Notes: generated from the letters alone by a model not told the origin. Numbered from the stretch's first letter, positions 38,392-47,857 are shown. The stretch is 64,000 bases of DNA from Pseudomonadota bacterium (GCA_021782365.1 JAJXVB010000009.1:1-64000), one strand, 5' to 3'. Made by a program: numbers and translations.

Positions 38392-39848
38392 GTCCCCGGT
38401 TTCCTGGCTGCAGGCTGAACAGACGGTTGAACGGGTTCGTGCTTGACTTCGACGATCACGCCGCCTTTTCTGAGATCCACCGTTTCGACCCTTCCCGCCT
38501 GCATCGTCGCGAGATTGCGCGACAGCGAACTGTTGGCCGGATTATGCGGATCGAAAAGCAGATAATCGACCCCTTTCAGCATCCCATATAACGCATCGGC
38601 ATCGCGCGCCTCGGGTGGCAAAGGGAGCGCATCGCAGCGGCAACCCAGCATGGTCAACGCCGGCCATTGGCTCGCGACGCGCAACTTGTGAGCGGGAGCT
38701 TGCCCGTGCGCATCCTTCAGCATGTCTTCGGCGTTCTCGGAGAACGCGCGTATCAGCGCATCCCGAGGCGCAAGTTCGCCAAGCTGCGTGGACTGATAAT
38801 CCGCCTTGTCATTCAGCATGAAGGAAGTCGAGACGACGAAGACCAGAACCAGCGCGATGCCGCGCTGCGACCAGAATCCTCCCTGCGCATCGGATCTCAG
38901 GAGCACAGGAAATCCCCAGTAGAGCACGACAGCCAGCGCGGCCACGGCAAAGGCCCCGTCACCATTGAAAAGCCCGATGACAAGGGATGCAAGCAACACC
39001 CGTCCCAGCAAATCCGTCCACATCCTGCCCGACTGGCTGATCGCGACCCAAAGCAACAGGACCAGCATGCCCACGCCGGAAATCCAGCCGCCCATACCCA
39101 GATCCCCGCCGTCTGAAGGCCCCAGCAGCATGCCTGACGCAGCGCGCACCGGATTTGCGAACCAGGATATGTGGCGCCATCCCATCGTCAGAATCAGCGC
39201 GATCACCATTGCGAAGATGACTCCGGCAAACACATAGTTGCGGCGCTCTCGATCCAAGGGATTCTTGTGCCACGACCAGAGCAGCATCAATGGATAGGCG
39301 AGCCCCATGGGATGCAGGGTTGCCGAGATGAGCGCAAGGAATATCTGCCCGAAATACACCCCTCCCAGGGCCTGCCTGGATTCACGGTAAATCTTGTCAG
39401 TCCAGGCCCCCATCGCAAAAACAAAAAGCAGGAAAGGCCCGACCGACATCGTATCGATCTGATGAAGCACCAATGGAGAGATCAAGAGCAGTCCGGTCGC
39501 AATCAGCGACGACTCCTCCTGATCGCTGACCTGCTTGCGCCAACTGTGCAGACCCCATGCGACGATCGCCATCACGATGATGGTCGTCACTTTCGCAGCG
39601 ATCAGGTTTCCTGTCCAAAGCGCACCTGCTGGAATGAAGAACAGCGTGCGAAAGTCGGGCAATCCCATGGTCACGATGGAGCTGACCACACCATCGGCGA
39701 CAGACCAGACCAGAAGCAGGGCATGAGCCCCACCCTCATCCAGTCCGAAGTTCGACTTGTTGAGAAGCAGGATCACTGCAGCGCCCCAGACCGCGAGCGC
39801 GAAGTAGGCCAGATATTCCTTGGGAATGCGCGATAACAAGTTATTCAT
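38388..39848 (-). CDS. Polytopic membrane protein of unknown function
   Basis: 486 residues with about ten hydrophobic helices from residue 15 to 350, then a soluble C-terminal part of about 130 residues. Layout resembles GT-C glycosyltransferases or O-antigen-ligase-like proteins (an early FGLDEGGAHALLL loop with acidic residues after helix 1), but no decisive motif is visible. It lies 72 bases after the SCO1 gene and may be cotranscribed with it. Confidence 0.6.
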   Translation of the reverse strand: MNNLLSRIPKEYLAYFALAVWGAAVILLLNKSNFGLDEGGAHALLLVWSVADGVVSSIVTMGLPDFRTLFFIPAGALWTGNLIAAKVTTIIVMAIVAWGLHSWRKQVSDQEESSLIATGLLLISPLVLHQIDTMSVGPFLLFVFAMGAWTDKIYRESRQALGGVYFGQIFLALISATLHPMGLAYPLMLLWSWHKNPLDRERRNYVFAGVIFAMVIALILTMGWRHISWFANPVRAASGMLLGPSDGGDLGMGGWISGVGMLVLLLWVAISQSGRMWTDLLGRVLLASLVIGLFNGDGAFAVAALAVVLYWGFPVLLRSDAQGGFWSQRGIALVLVFVVSTSFMLNDKADYQSTQLGELAPRDALIRAFSENAEDMLKDAHGQAPAHKLRVASQWPALTMLGCRCDALPLPPEARDADALYGMLKGVDYLLFDPHNPANSSLSRNLATMQAGRVETVDLRKGGVIVEVKHEPVQPSVQPAARKPGT

Positions 39849-39920
39849 ACTCGATCCGTCGTAGCTAGTTAACCTTGAGATTGTACCGCACTGTCGTTGA
39901 GATCTGTCTGAAAATCGGCG

Positions 39921-40505
39921 CTACTGGTTGATCGAGAGCAGCAGCCTGATGTCCTGAGCCATTTGATCCGCCGGCTCTTCATAGCGCGACAGCAGCAAGG
40001 GCTTTCCTCTGGTTCCCAGAAGAAAGATGCCATCGCTGTGATCCAGCGTGTAGCCGCCGTGCTTGTCAAACTGCTTCTGGTAATTCACGCCGAAGGATTT
40101 AGCGGCCTTTTGCGTTGCCTCCGCATCGCCATAAAGCCCGAGAAAGGACGGATTGAAAGAAGTCACATATTTCGCGAGCAGCGCGGGCTTGTCCCTTTCG
40201 GGGTCCAGCGTGACAAATATCACCTGCACCCTTTTCGCATCCGGACCCAGGATGCGCATCACCTGTGCCAGGTCGGCAAGCGTGGTAGGACAGACATCCG
40301 GGCAATGGGTATAGCCGAAGAAAAGCACGGCCACCTTGCCCCTGAAATCCAGCAGATTGCGCGGTTTTCCGTTGAAGTCGAAGAGCGTGAAGTCCGCATG
40401 CGTATGCTGCCAGGTCACGTCTATCGCATGATAGGGCGATGGCAGATCGCGCTGGCCGCACGCAGACAGCAGCAGAAGCAATGCGGCGCACAAAATGCTT
40501 TTCAT
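39921..40505 (-). CDS. SCO1/SenC copper-delivery lipoprotein
   Basis: 194 residues from MKSILCAALL, chosen because it gives a clear lipoprotein signal with lipobox LSAC (C16). The thioredoxin-like SCO fold has CxxxC in HCPDVCPT and the conserved histidine in TLDHSDG. SCO proteins insert copper into heme-copper oxidases or cbb3 CcoN. The gene starts 7 bases after the preceding FPxWGxRP protein, in the operon serving the CcoN-like oxidase. Confidence 0.93.
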   Translation of the reverse strand: MKSILCAALLLLLSACGQRDLPSPYHAIDVTWQHTHADFTLFDFNGKPRNLLDFRGKVAVLFFGYTHCPDVCPTTLADLAQVMRILGPDAKRVQVIFVTLDPERDKPALLAKYVTSFNPSFLGLYGDAEATQKAAKSFGVNYQKQFDKHGGYTLDHSDGIFLLGTRGKPLLLSRYEEPADQMAQDIRLLLSINQ

Positions 40506-40512
40506 CGAAGGC

Positions 40513-40929
40513 TTACTTGCCTTTCCCGTCGTTCGCATTTGTCTCCTGCTCGGCGTCCTTCTCATTCTTTATCGAGACTTCATTCCTGTGGACCATGTAC
40601 CAGATGAAGGCGCCGGCTGCGCTGATGTAAACCAGGGAGCCCAGAAAGCCCGGATCCTTCACCCAGTCGGTCCACTTGACGACCACGCCCGGCCTCAATC
40701 CCCAGAACGGGAAACTCAATCCCACGCCAACCAGGAACACACTCGCGACGACCGCCCAGAACCAGTAAGGCACCTTGAGCTGGGATTCGGGAATCTTCTC
40801 GACCAGCTCCCAGTCCTCCATGCCGCGCTTATCCAGCCGCTCTTCGTTAGAGTCATAACCGAAGTGGTCCTCGCGCAACTTTCCCCATTGCGACTTTTCC
40901 CCTGACAACTCAAGATTATCCTGATCCAT
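40513..40929 (-). CDS. Membrane protein with FPFWGLRP motif, unknown function
   Basis: 138 residues from MDQDNLELSGEK. A charged N-terminal 50 residues, one membrane helix (about 55-75) ending SFPFWGLRP, a short loop and a second helix (about 92-110), then a charged tail. The same F-P-x-W-G-x-R-P motif after helix 1 appears in the 212-residue protein at 48465-49103, so the two are probably distant paralogues. It lies between the CcoG-like and SCO1 genes. I do not recognise a named family. Confidence 0.65.
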   Translation of the reverse strand: MDQDNLELSGEKSQWGKLREDHFGYDSNEERLDKRGMEDWELVEKIPESQLKVPYWFWAVVASVFLVGVGLSFPFWGLRPGVVVKWTDWVKDPGFLGSLVYISAAGAFIWYMVHRNEVSIKNEKDAEQETNANDGKGK

Positions 40930-40939
40930 CACCGTTCTC

Positions 40940-42283
40940 CTAATCGACAAAATGCTGCAGTTCAAAGCGCCCGACCCAGCCATCGCGCGAATGAACCACG
41001 ACGATGAAGGGATGCAGTCCGTGGGAAAGCGAAGGCGACATCGAGAGAAACACCGATGCTCTCCCAACCGTCGGCAGGCTCACCTTGTTGCTGCTCAGTG
41101 TAAAGCTTCCAGCGGGGAGGCCCTCGACCGAGACTTCCAGTTCCGCAGGGCGATATCGCTTGTTCGCGATCTCGATGCGATAGTCCCGCGCCGACTGGCT
41201 GTGGCCCATCTGCACATATCCCGCGGAAAGATGATAAGGCTGATAAGACCAAAGACCCCAAGCAAACATCGCGATGCCCAGCACTGCAATAGGCAGGGTC
41301 CAGCGCATCCTGGACAACAGCGCGATCGAATTGTCCCTGAACTTGCCCAGCCTGGTTTTCGCGCGCTCCCCGAATTCGAAGCGCAGGAGACCGCTCTTGC
41401 CCTTTTTCGCATGGAGCGCATTGCACGCATCGATGCAGTCGCCGCAGTTGATGCAGCTGTCGTAGATCATGGTCTTGCGCGGATCGAGCCCGATGAAGCA
41501 GGTGGTCACGCAGAAATTGCACTTCTCGCACTCTGCCGAACGGCTCTCGTCATAGAGCACATGCAGCGTCTCCTTGGTCTTGAAGGAATGCTGCCAAACT
41601 CTGTAGACGCAGGCGAAACGGCACCAGAAATGCCTGAGCACCGAGACATCCAGCAGGATGATCAGCACCCAGACGAAATAGATCCAGTGAAGCGAACCGG
41701 CAAGCCTGGGATCATTCCTGAACAGGATGAAGGAAAGAACGACATCCGGCGGATAGAAATAGAGCAATGGCAACAGCGCGAACAGCATCGATGCGCCGAC
41801 GAGGGACAAGGCAAGCAGGGTCCAGTTGAGCGCGTTGTTCTTGGCCGCGGCGACCTTGAGCGCCTCGCCGTTCAGGCTGATCTCGGCGCGTTTCCCCAGA
41901 AGCTTCCTCGTCATGTGATTTGCCCACTCAGCCATCGAGTTCTGGGGACATGCCCATCCACAAAACACCGTGCCAGCAGTCGAATAGAGTGCAACCAGGA
42001 GGGTTGCCAGGGTGATCCACAGACCCGTTATCAGAAAGAAGTCGGAAAACCATACCTGCCAGCCCAAGACCACCAGCGCACCGTTTTCGGGATCTATCCT
42101 GAATAGCCCGGAAACCGGGATCAACACCAGCGCTATCAGGAAGGCGATCTGAACGGCGCGCCGCTTCCAGCGAAAATTGTTCATACCCTTTTTGGATCCG
42201 CCGCTGACGACCTTGACCGGTATCGCGGAAAGCGTCTTGTTCATCGCTGATGACATGTTTACCTTCGTTCTAGCCGCATTCAT
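40940..42283 (-). CDS. ccoG: CcoG/RdxA-like cbb3 oxidase accessory ferredoxin
   Basis: 447 residues with up to five membrane helices. It has FCGWACPQNS (helix 2-3 region) and two 4Fe-4S motifs, CEKCNFCVTTCFIG and CINCGDCIDACNAL, then an Ig-like periplasmic domain at the C-terminus as in CcoG/FixG. CcoG reduces Cu(II) for cbb3 oxidase assembly. The ferredoxin lacks the usual proline after the first cluster (TTCFIG). The start overlaps the upstream fusion gene by 4 bases; shorter starts at internal Met are possible. Confidence 0.82.
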   Translation of the reverse strand: MNAARTKVNMSSAMNKTLSAIPVKVVSGGSKKGMNNFRWKRRAVQIAFLIALVLIPVSGLFRIDPENGALVVLGWQVWFSDFFLITGLWITLATLLVALYSTAGTVFCGWACPQNSMAEWANHMTRKLLGKRAEISLNGEALKVAAAKNNALNWTLLALSLVGASMLFALLPLLYFYPPDVVLSFILFRNDPRLAGSLHWIYFVWVLIILLDVSVLRHFWCRFACVYRVWQHSFKTKETLHVLYDESRSAECEKCNFCVTTCFIGLDPRKTMIYDSCINCGDCIDACNALHAKKGKSGLLRFEFGERAKTRLGKFRDNSIALLSRMRWTLPIAVLGIAMFAWGLWSYQPYHLSAGYVQMGHSQSARDYRIEIANKRYRPAELEVSVEGLPAGSFTLSSNKVSLPTVGRASVFLSMSPSLSHGLHPFIVVVHSRDGWVGRFELQHFVD

Positions 42284-44859
42284 AAGGCGCTTTTCGCCTC
42301 GTAATCCAGAGGCGCTACCGCGAGGAGCCGCAAACGGTAGCGCTCCGCATCCTCCATGTTGCCCGCCGCCTTCTCAAGATGCCAAAGGGCGCGCAGCGCA
42401 CCCGCATGGTCTGGGGATATCTTGAGCACGCGCTGCAGCGCCTCGCGTTCGCTCAAGCCGTGCTCGCGCGCCTGTATCAGCGACTGCATCATACTATCAG
42501 CTAGCGCATTGGCAATCCAGTGGTCGCGCGGATTCGCCTGGTATGCCATCCATATCATCTGGACCGATTTGGACTCATCCCCCCTGAGGGCCAATATCCA
42601 GGCCTCATTCGTCAGCGTGGCGGCCATATAGGCGCGGCCGAACGCCTCCCTGTCCTGCTTCTGAACCCCCAGAATATCCGCTGCAGCATCGACATCCGGG
42701 TGGCGCATCATCAGCCAGGAGAGCAGATTCGCGAGGTTGACGCTCCCATCGTAACGCGCTTTTGGCAGGCTGTATTCGATATAAGGCACCCATTCATCCT
42801 GAACCTTCCCAGCGCTTTGAGGCACCGCCCCCCAGTAGCGCCCGAGCCAGGTCCATATCCCCTCGTTTCCTGTCGCGGGGCCATCGTCTTTCATCCTCAT
42901 AAGATTGCGCTTCATCGCATCGGCGATGGGAAGAGGCTTTTGGGGCCCGACGAGCGCGAGATGCATGCCGTCCATGAACATCTGCGCATCCGGGAATGCC
43001 TCTCTGAAGCTCCTGAGCACGACAGACAGCGAGCCGATGTCGAACTGGTTCAACGCAAGCCACTGAACAAAGATCCCGTCCGGATTCAGATGGCGCCTGG
43101 CGCGCTCGAACTGTTGCACGGAAAGAAGAGAACCCATGCCAGCGAGATCCGGATGGAAAAGATCCCCTATGATCACGTCGTATTTCCTGTCAGTCGCATT
43201 CAGGTAGTGCCTCGCATCATCCCGGTACACCTTAGCCTGATCGACTGCACCCTTGTTCACCTCGGAAAACCAATGGCTGGCGGCATAGATCGCACCCTGG
43301 GAAAGCTCCACCGCGCTTCTGCTGAGATCCGGGAATGGCAGAGAGCCGCCCATCGAAATTCCCGTCCCCAGCCCCAGGAAAAGCACGCTCCTGGGATCCG
43401 GATGCAGAAGCAATGCAAGCCTTGCCTGATCCATTTGTATCTCTACAGCGCCGGGATCGCTGGACGCGTCCATGCGCTGAAGATCCGTGAGCAATATGCG
43501 CTGCCCGTCCTTGTGACGAACAACATGAGTCAAAGACACGGCATCCTCGTACAGGTAAAGATCGCGGCTTCCGCCCTCTGCGATCGGCAGCAATTCATGC
43601 ACGGGCGGCATGTTGCGCAAAGGCCAAGCAAAAAGCAAAAGACATGCGAAACCCAGCCAGCCCCGCCTCGAATTCAATCCCGCGAGTCCAAATCCTGCGA
43701 TCGAAAGGGCTGCGATAACGACCAGCGCAGCCGTGCCAAAGTTCGGTATGATCACGAGACAACCAAGCAATGCTCCGATGCCCCCTCCCAGACTGTTCGC
43801 GCCATAAAGCCATACCGCATTGGCATCCTTATGGCGCCAGGCCAGCAATGGAAGCCACGCGCCCAGAACCAGCGTGACAGGAAGCGTGAAAAGCGCGGCT
43901 ATCGCGGCCTGTGCGCCGACTGCGCCAAAGAAGGAATTGAACTGGCTACTCTCTACCCAGGATGATGTGGCAGGCAAAAACCAGAGACCCAGCAGCGCGC
44001 CGCCTCCCGCGACGACAGGCAGAATGCCCGCAATCCTGCGCGGCGCGATCAGGCTGCCCAATGCGATGCCGGTCAGGAAAACGGCCAGTATCACGCCCAG
44101 CACGTATTCGGTTCTCAGCATGATCATGCCATAAAGCCTCACCCAACCCACCTCTAGCATCAGGCTGCCCGCACCTATTCCCGCATACAGAAGAAGTGCA
44201 GACATCGGCGGACGCGGCAACGCCTTTTGGTCCTCGCCTGTCTTTGCGTGCCTCGAGAAATACAGCGCGGTGATGCCCACCAGCAAGCCTAGAAATGCAG
44301 CGACCCTGACCGACCCCGTCCATCCCAGAACAGGAAGCCCCCAAAGAGGGAACAGCGCCCCCAATGCGCCGCCTATGGTATTCAGTCCATACAGTTTCCC
44401 GAGGGTAAGCGGCGTGCGATCGATTGCCTTCAATACCAGCGTAAAACCGACGCCCATCGCAAAGGCCGGAATCATGAGCAGGCTGGTCGCTTCTAGCGCC
44501 TGCAGAAGATACCACTGAATGAGACCCAGTCTTCCCGATGCGTCGTCGAGCCAGATGCTCACATGCCTCATTAAACCGGGCAGCGCCAGCGCGTATAGCG
44601 CAATGGCCACCTCTATGATGGCGAAAAAGGCAAGCGGCTTTCTGCCTTTGTATTTCACGCCCGCCATGCTTCCGCCGCCCAAACCCATCATGAACGCAGT
44701 GACGGTCAACACGACGCCGAAGATGCTGACGCCAAACTGCATGGACAGCATGCGCGACCAGAGCACTTCATAGGCGAGGCTGGTGAATCCGGATAATGCA
44801 TAGAGCAGGGCCACGCCCCACCACCATGGCTTAGCGCTGTTGCCGGAAATTGAACTCAC
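42280..44859 (-). CDS. MFS-like membrane domain fused to spermidine synthase-like domain
   Basis: 859 residues. The first ~410 form about 12 helices (ALLYALSGFTSLAYEVLWSR is the typical opening of this fused family). Residues ~430-690 form a spermidine-synthase-like Rossmann domain with SAM-type motif LFLGLGTGIS, ELSQGAIYAA and VIIGDLFHP. The last ~130 residues are helical, TPR-like (HAGALRALWHLEKAAGNMEDAERYRL). The function of the fused family is not established. It is translationally coupled to the CcoG gene. Confidence 0.82.
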   Translation of the reverse strand: MSSISGNSAKPWWWGVALLYALSGFTSLAYEVLWSRMLSMQFGVSIFGVVLTVTAFMMGLGGGSMAGVKYKGRKPLAFFAIIEVAIALYALALPGLMRHVSIWLDDASGRLGLIQWYLLQALEATSLLMIPAFAMGVGFTLVLKAIDRTPLTLGKLYGLNTIGGALGALFPLWGLPVLGWTGSVRVAAFLGLLVGITALYFSRHAKTGEDQKALPRPPMSALLLYAGIGAGSLMLEVGWVRLYGMIMLRTEYVLGVILAVFLTGIALGSLIAPRRIAGILPVVAGGGALLGLWFLPATSSWVESSQFNSFFGAVGAQAAIAALFTLPVTLVLGAWLPLLAWRHKDANAVWLYGANSLGGGIGALLGCLVIIPNFGTAALVVIAALSIAGFGLAGLNSRRGWLGFACLLLFAWPLRNMPPVHELLPIAEGGSRDLYLYEDAVSLTHVVRHKDGQRILLTDLQRMDASSDPGAVEIQMDQARLALLLHPDPRSVLFLGLGTGISMGGSLPFPDLSRSAVELSQGAIYAASHWFSEVNKGAVDQAKVYRDDARHYLNATDRKYDVIIGDLFHPDLAGMGSLLSVQQFERARRHLNPDGIFVQWLALNQFDIGSLSVVLRSFREAFPDAQMFMDGMHLALVGPQKPLPIADAMKRNLMRMKDDGPATGNEGIWTWLGRYWGAVPQSAGKVQDEWVPYIEYSLPKARYDGSVNLANLLSWLMMRHPDVDAAADILGVQKQDREAFGRAYMAATLTNEAWILALRGDESKSVQMIWMAYQANPRDHWIANALADSMMQSLIQAREHGLSEREALQRVLKISPDHAGALRALWHLEKAAGNMEDAERYRLRLLAVAPLDYEAKSAL

Positions 44860-44914
44860 TCGTTTAGAACCATGTCAGGCTGTTCGGTCGCGAAGCAGCG
44901 ACCGCGCACACCTG

Positions 44915-45310
44915 TTAGAAGGGATAGAACCAGACCAGGCCCACGATCGCATGAGCGATCGCCATGGACACGCTAAGTCCCGCAAAAAGCATGTGAGACA
45001 CAAAGACCTGCTTGCCATACAAACCCATCGCAAGACCCAAGCCGCCGGTGATCAGGACCAGGATGAACAGCACGACTCCCATCAGGAACATGATCTGCTG
45101 CTTTTCCTTTTGCGGGATAGATTTCTCACGCACATCTTCCTGGTGCTGTTTGTTGAAGGCCTGCAGTATTTGCGCGCTGTCCTCCCCGTTCGAGACTGTC
45201 TCTGCATGGGCAAGGTTCATGGAAGAACACATCGCGATTAGCAGCACTCCGAAGAAACGCAGTGAAAACGATTTGATAAAGGTATTGAGAATGCGTGACA
45301 TGATTTTCAT
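44915..45310 (-). CDS. Exported two-helix membrane protein, unknown
   Basis: 131 residues: a signal peptide or first helix (about 17-36, ending NLAHAE), a charged periplasmic stretch, and two helices (about 73-95 and 103-128). No recognised family. The start overlaps the stop of the upstream 81-residue protein (ATGA), and it is part of the coupled respiratory operon. Confidence 0.6.
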   Translation of the reverse strand: MKIMSRILNTFIKSFSLRFFGVLLIAMCSSMNLAHAETVSNGEDSAQILQAFNKQHQEDVREKSIPQKEKQQIMFLMGVVLFILVLITGGLGLAMGLYGKQVFVSHMLFAGLSVSMAIAHAIVGLVWFYPF

Positions 45311-45552
45311 TCTGATATGGGTTTACGGGCAATATCGGATGCGGGGCTGCTGGATTTCTTCATCGCAACACGCCAGGCCAGAACGGCCATCAGCACGAAG
45401 GGAACGAAGACGCCCATCAAAAGAAAGATGAAGATATACCAGGGCGTGGCGATCGTCACATGGGTAAATCGGTAGCTGTCGACCGCGGCATGCGCATTTG
45501 CGGCAAACAGCAAAGACATCATCAGCCCGGATTTGATCGACTGTCTATACAT
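45307..45552 (-). CDS. Small exported single-helix membrane protein, unknown
   Basis: About 81 residues from the ATG at 45552 (GGAGG 6 bases upstream; another ATG directly precedes it). A signal peptide (GLMMSLLFAANAHA) is followed by one membrane helix (YIFIFLLMGVFVPFVLMAVLAW) and a basic tail. No family recognised. It lies between the SUMF1-fold gene and another small membrane gene with which it overlaps. Confidence 0.6.
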   Translation of the reverse strand: MYRQSIKSGLMMSLLFAANAHAAVDSYRFTHVTIATPWYIFIFLLMGVFVPFVLMAVLAWRVAMKKSSSPASDIARKPISE

Positions 45553-45580
45553 CATGCACCTCCGATGATCCATTTAAGTT

Positions 45581-46633
45581 TCATTTAACATCTTGTGCGC
45601 AGCGGAATCCGTAGAAATCCGAAGCCAGATTTGGCAGCGCGAAATCCCTGTGATAGGTCGCGGTCGAGAATGGATCGCCCTTCCAGGATCCACCCCGCAT
45701 GACCTTGTACATCATCTTCACTGGCACGAGATCGGCCACCTTGAGCGCTCGATCCTCTGCGCTTTCCACCTTCGCCACCTTGGCCTTGAATATCTCGGCA
45801 TCCGCATCCGTTCCGCTGTAGGGAACGAAGTTGCTTGCCGTCCATTCGTCCACATTGCCCGCCATGTCGTATACGCCATAGGGGCTCACACCCTTGTCGT
45901 AAGTGGTGACGATGCTGGCAGACCCCACATTGTAATAAGTGTTGAGCCGCGCAGGATCCATCTCGTTGCCCCATGGCCAGCGCCTGCCGTCCGTGCCCCT
46001 TGCCGCCTTTTCCCATTCAGCCTCGGTGGGCAGCCTCTTGCCCGCCCACTTCGCATAGGCCTCGGCGTCGTACCAGTTGACCATCGTGACCGGCATCAGC
46101 AGCGTTCCCTTTAGCGGCTTGCCGTTCTTCCAGTCCAGCGGCGGGCGATGACCCGTCGCAGCGATGAACCTTGCGTACTGGGCGTTGGTGACCAGGTACT
46201 TGTCTATGCGATAGGCCTTGAGATCGACCGTATGCATGGGGCGCGACTGGGGATCCGCGTTCTTGAGGTCCGTGCCCATTTCGAACTTTCCGGCAGGAAT
46301 GAGCACCATGCTGTCGAGCTCTTTCCATTGATCATTTTTCAGCAGCGCATTCGCCTGCGCCACGGTATAGCCGGCCGACTCGTCCAGGCGCTTCTCATTC
46401 TCTTCGTGAAGCGCGATATCCTCTCCCGCCGCGCGTATGTGGGCCGCCTCATCCTTGAGGTTGTAACTTGCCATGCCGCGCATCTCGCTCATCCTCAGTG
46501 ACCCGAGCTTGACCACATGCAGACTGCCGCCTATCATCGCAAGCGAAATGCATGTGATCAGCGTGGCTGACAGATAGCGCTTTCTTTTCAGCCGCTCTGC
46601 TTCAGTCAGAGGTTGCAACTTTCTTTCCGACAT
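45581..46633 (-). CDS. SUMF1/formylglycine-generating-enzyme fold protein, membrane anchored
   Basis: 350 residues from MSERKLQPLTEAER, whose ATG overlaps the upstream stop (TGATG). One N-terminal membrane helix (about 22-42), then a full FGE-sulfatase domain (about 95-348) with MVLIPAGKFEMGTD, VNWYDAEAYAKWAGKRLPTE and MAGNVDEW. The end KVMRGGSWKGDPFS lacks both copper-binding cysteines of true formylglycine-generating enzymes, as in NirV, a SUMF1-like protein found beside denitrification genes. A structural or assembly role is inferred. Confidence 0.85.
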   Translation of the reverse strand: MSERKLQPLTEAERLKRKRYLSATLITCISLAMIGGSLHVVKLGSLRMSEMRGMASYNLKDEAAHIRAAGEDIALHEENEKRLDESAGYTVAQANALLKNDQWKELDSMVLIPAGKFEMGTDLKNADPQSRPMHTVDLKAYRIDKYLVTNAQYARFIAATGHRPPLDWKNGKPLKGTLLMPVTMVNWYDAEAYAKWAGKRLPTEAEWEKAARGTDGRRWPWGNEMDPARLNTYYNVGSASIVTTYDKGVSPYGVYDMAGNVDEWTASNFVPYSGTDADAEIFKAKVAKVESAEDRALKVADLVPVKMMYKVMRGGSWKGDPFSTATYHRDFALPNLASDFYGFRCAQDVK

Positions 46634-47082
46634 CAGGATTCCTTTTCCACCATCACTTCTTCTGCCACCGCATCGGCCAGCATGTAAGAGCGGCCATAGA
46701 TGTTCTTGATCAGCACCTCTCCCAGGATTCCGCCTATGCCGGCTGACTCCATCGCGAGGATCACATAAAGCCCCCACCATCCCATCGGATTCAGCGTCGC
46801 TCCGTGGGGGACTCCCGTGACGTAAAGTATCTGCCAATAGCTGAAGCAGCGCACGATGAGCGGCGGAAAATAACATAGCCATTTCGCGCCCTTGCCGAAG
46901 ATCCAGGCCATCAGGAGACCCACGAGCAAAGGCAGAACGAACACGTCCAGCATCCACTTGAAGCTGAACGTGGCAAGGCCCAGAAAAAGCTCCATCTTGA
47001 CGCCCAGGAGCCTGTCTCCAAAATAGTTGACCAGAACGCCGGTCATCAATGCAAACAAACCCGTAACGAATCGCTGATTCAT
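46633..47082 (-). CDS. Polytopic membrane protein, unknown
   Basis: 149 residues with four hydrophobic helices (about 5-25, 45-65, 75-92, 100-122). Not assigned to a family by eye. Both ends overlap neighbours: its ATG overlaps the cytochrome c stop by 4 bases, its TGA overlaps the SUMF1-like start. Confidence 0.6.
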   Translation of the reverse strand: MNQRFVTGLFALMTGVLVNYFGDRLLGVKMELFLGLATFSFKWMLDVFVLPLLVGLLMAWIFGKGAKWLCYFPPLIVRCFSYWQILYVTGVPHGATLNPMGWWGLYVILAMESAGIGGILGEVLIKNIYGRSYMLADAVAEEVMVEKES

Positions 47083-47561
47083 TTCTTGTACTCCAGGCCC
47101 GTCAATTTTTCGTATTCTGCCTTCTTTGTCTGCTCAAGATACCAGTCCTTGACCTTAAGGCTCGCCAGATACTCGGCAAGTATACGCCTATCATCTTCAG
47201 GGAGCTTCGCATAGGAAGGCATCATGTATTCCTTCTTTAGCCTGCTCTTCAGCATGGACTGCGGATCTGAAGATGAAAGATAATCGTAAAGCCATGACTC
47301 GCTACGCAGAGAGCCTATGCCGTCTAGTATGGGCGCGGGGACAGTCTCCATCATGTCCTTCATCGTCCAGAGTGAATGGCATTCCTTGCAGCCGTTTACT
47401 CTGTAGATCTCGGTCGCCCTTTCGGCGACTTCATGAGACGCCGTGCTGTAATAAGGTATGTCCCTCTCATGATCCTGCTTCACGTGCGTGAATGAACGGA
47501 TCATGCCAAACAGCAGCAATACGCCTATTGAGCCGAGTACGAACTTCTCGCCTGCCTTCAT
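47079..47561 (-). CDS. Membrane-anchored monoheme cytochrome c
   Basis: 160 residues. One N-terminal helix (about 7-24), then a class I cytochrome c domain with heme site CKECH at 58-62 and likely distal ligand M113/M114 in EYMMPSYAKL. The DGIGSLRSESWLYDYLSSSDP stretch is echoed by GLGSKHDVVYFYNFLKNPEN in the cytochrome at 55455-56030, so the two are paralogues. It likely carries electrons to the CcoN-like oxidase. It overlaps both neighbours by 4 bases. Confidence 0.88.
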   Translation of the reverse strand: MKAGEKFVLGSIGVLLLFGMIRSFTHVKQDHERDIPYYSTASHEVAERATEIYRVNGCKECHSLWTMKDMMETVPAPILDGIGSLRSESWLYDYLSSSDPQSMLKSRLKKEYMMPSYAKLPEDDRRILAEYLASLKVKDWYLEQTKKAEYEKLTGLEYKK

Positions 47562-47836
47562 GCCGAATTCTTGTGCTTTGCGCTTTGTTCAGCAAGATGG
47601 CGGTTTCTGCTTTCGACCTGTTCCTTGATCACTTCACGGCTCTTTGCATATTCGGCAGGATCCATCTTGTCCTTGTCGTTCTCGTCGAACATCACGTACT
47701 TGATGTCCTCATTGAACTGCTCGTTTTTCATGCCCCAGCGGATCCAGTACACAACCGCCAGGATGATCATCGCGCCTATGATCAGCCACAAGTAGATGGT
47801 CCAGCCATCGGGAAGATTTTCAATAAAATTTGCCAT
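47558..47836 (-). CDS. Small single-helix membrane protein, unknown
   Basis: 92 residues: one helix (about 13-33, IYLWLIIGAMIILAVVYWIRWG) and a long highly charged C-terminal tail with DENDKDKMDPAEY. This resembles the layout of CcoQ/CcoP-N small subunits but no clear match. It overlaps the downstream cytochrome c gene by 4 bases. Confidence 0.6.
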   Translation of the reverse strand: MANFIENLPDGWTIYLWLIIGAMIILAVVYWIRWGMKNEQFNEDIKYVMFDENDKDKMDPAEYAKSREVIKEQVESRNRHLAEQSAKHKNSA

Positions 47837-47857
47837 TTCTATTTACCAGACAAGTTA

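Noticed and set aside
42520-43965. 481-codon open frame opposite the MFS/spermidine synthase gene
   Set aside because: Shadow of a clearly recognisable gene; no domain or ribosome site.
45012-45431. 139-codon plus-strand frame across two small membrane genes
   Set aside because: The minus-strand genes have ribosome sites, signal peptides and start-stop overlaps; the plus frame has none.
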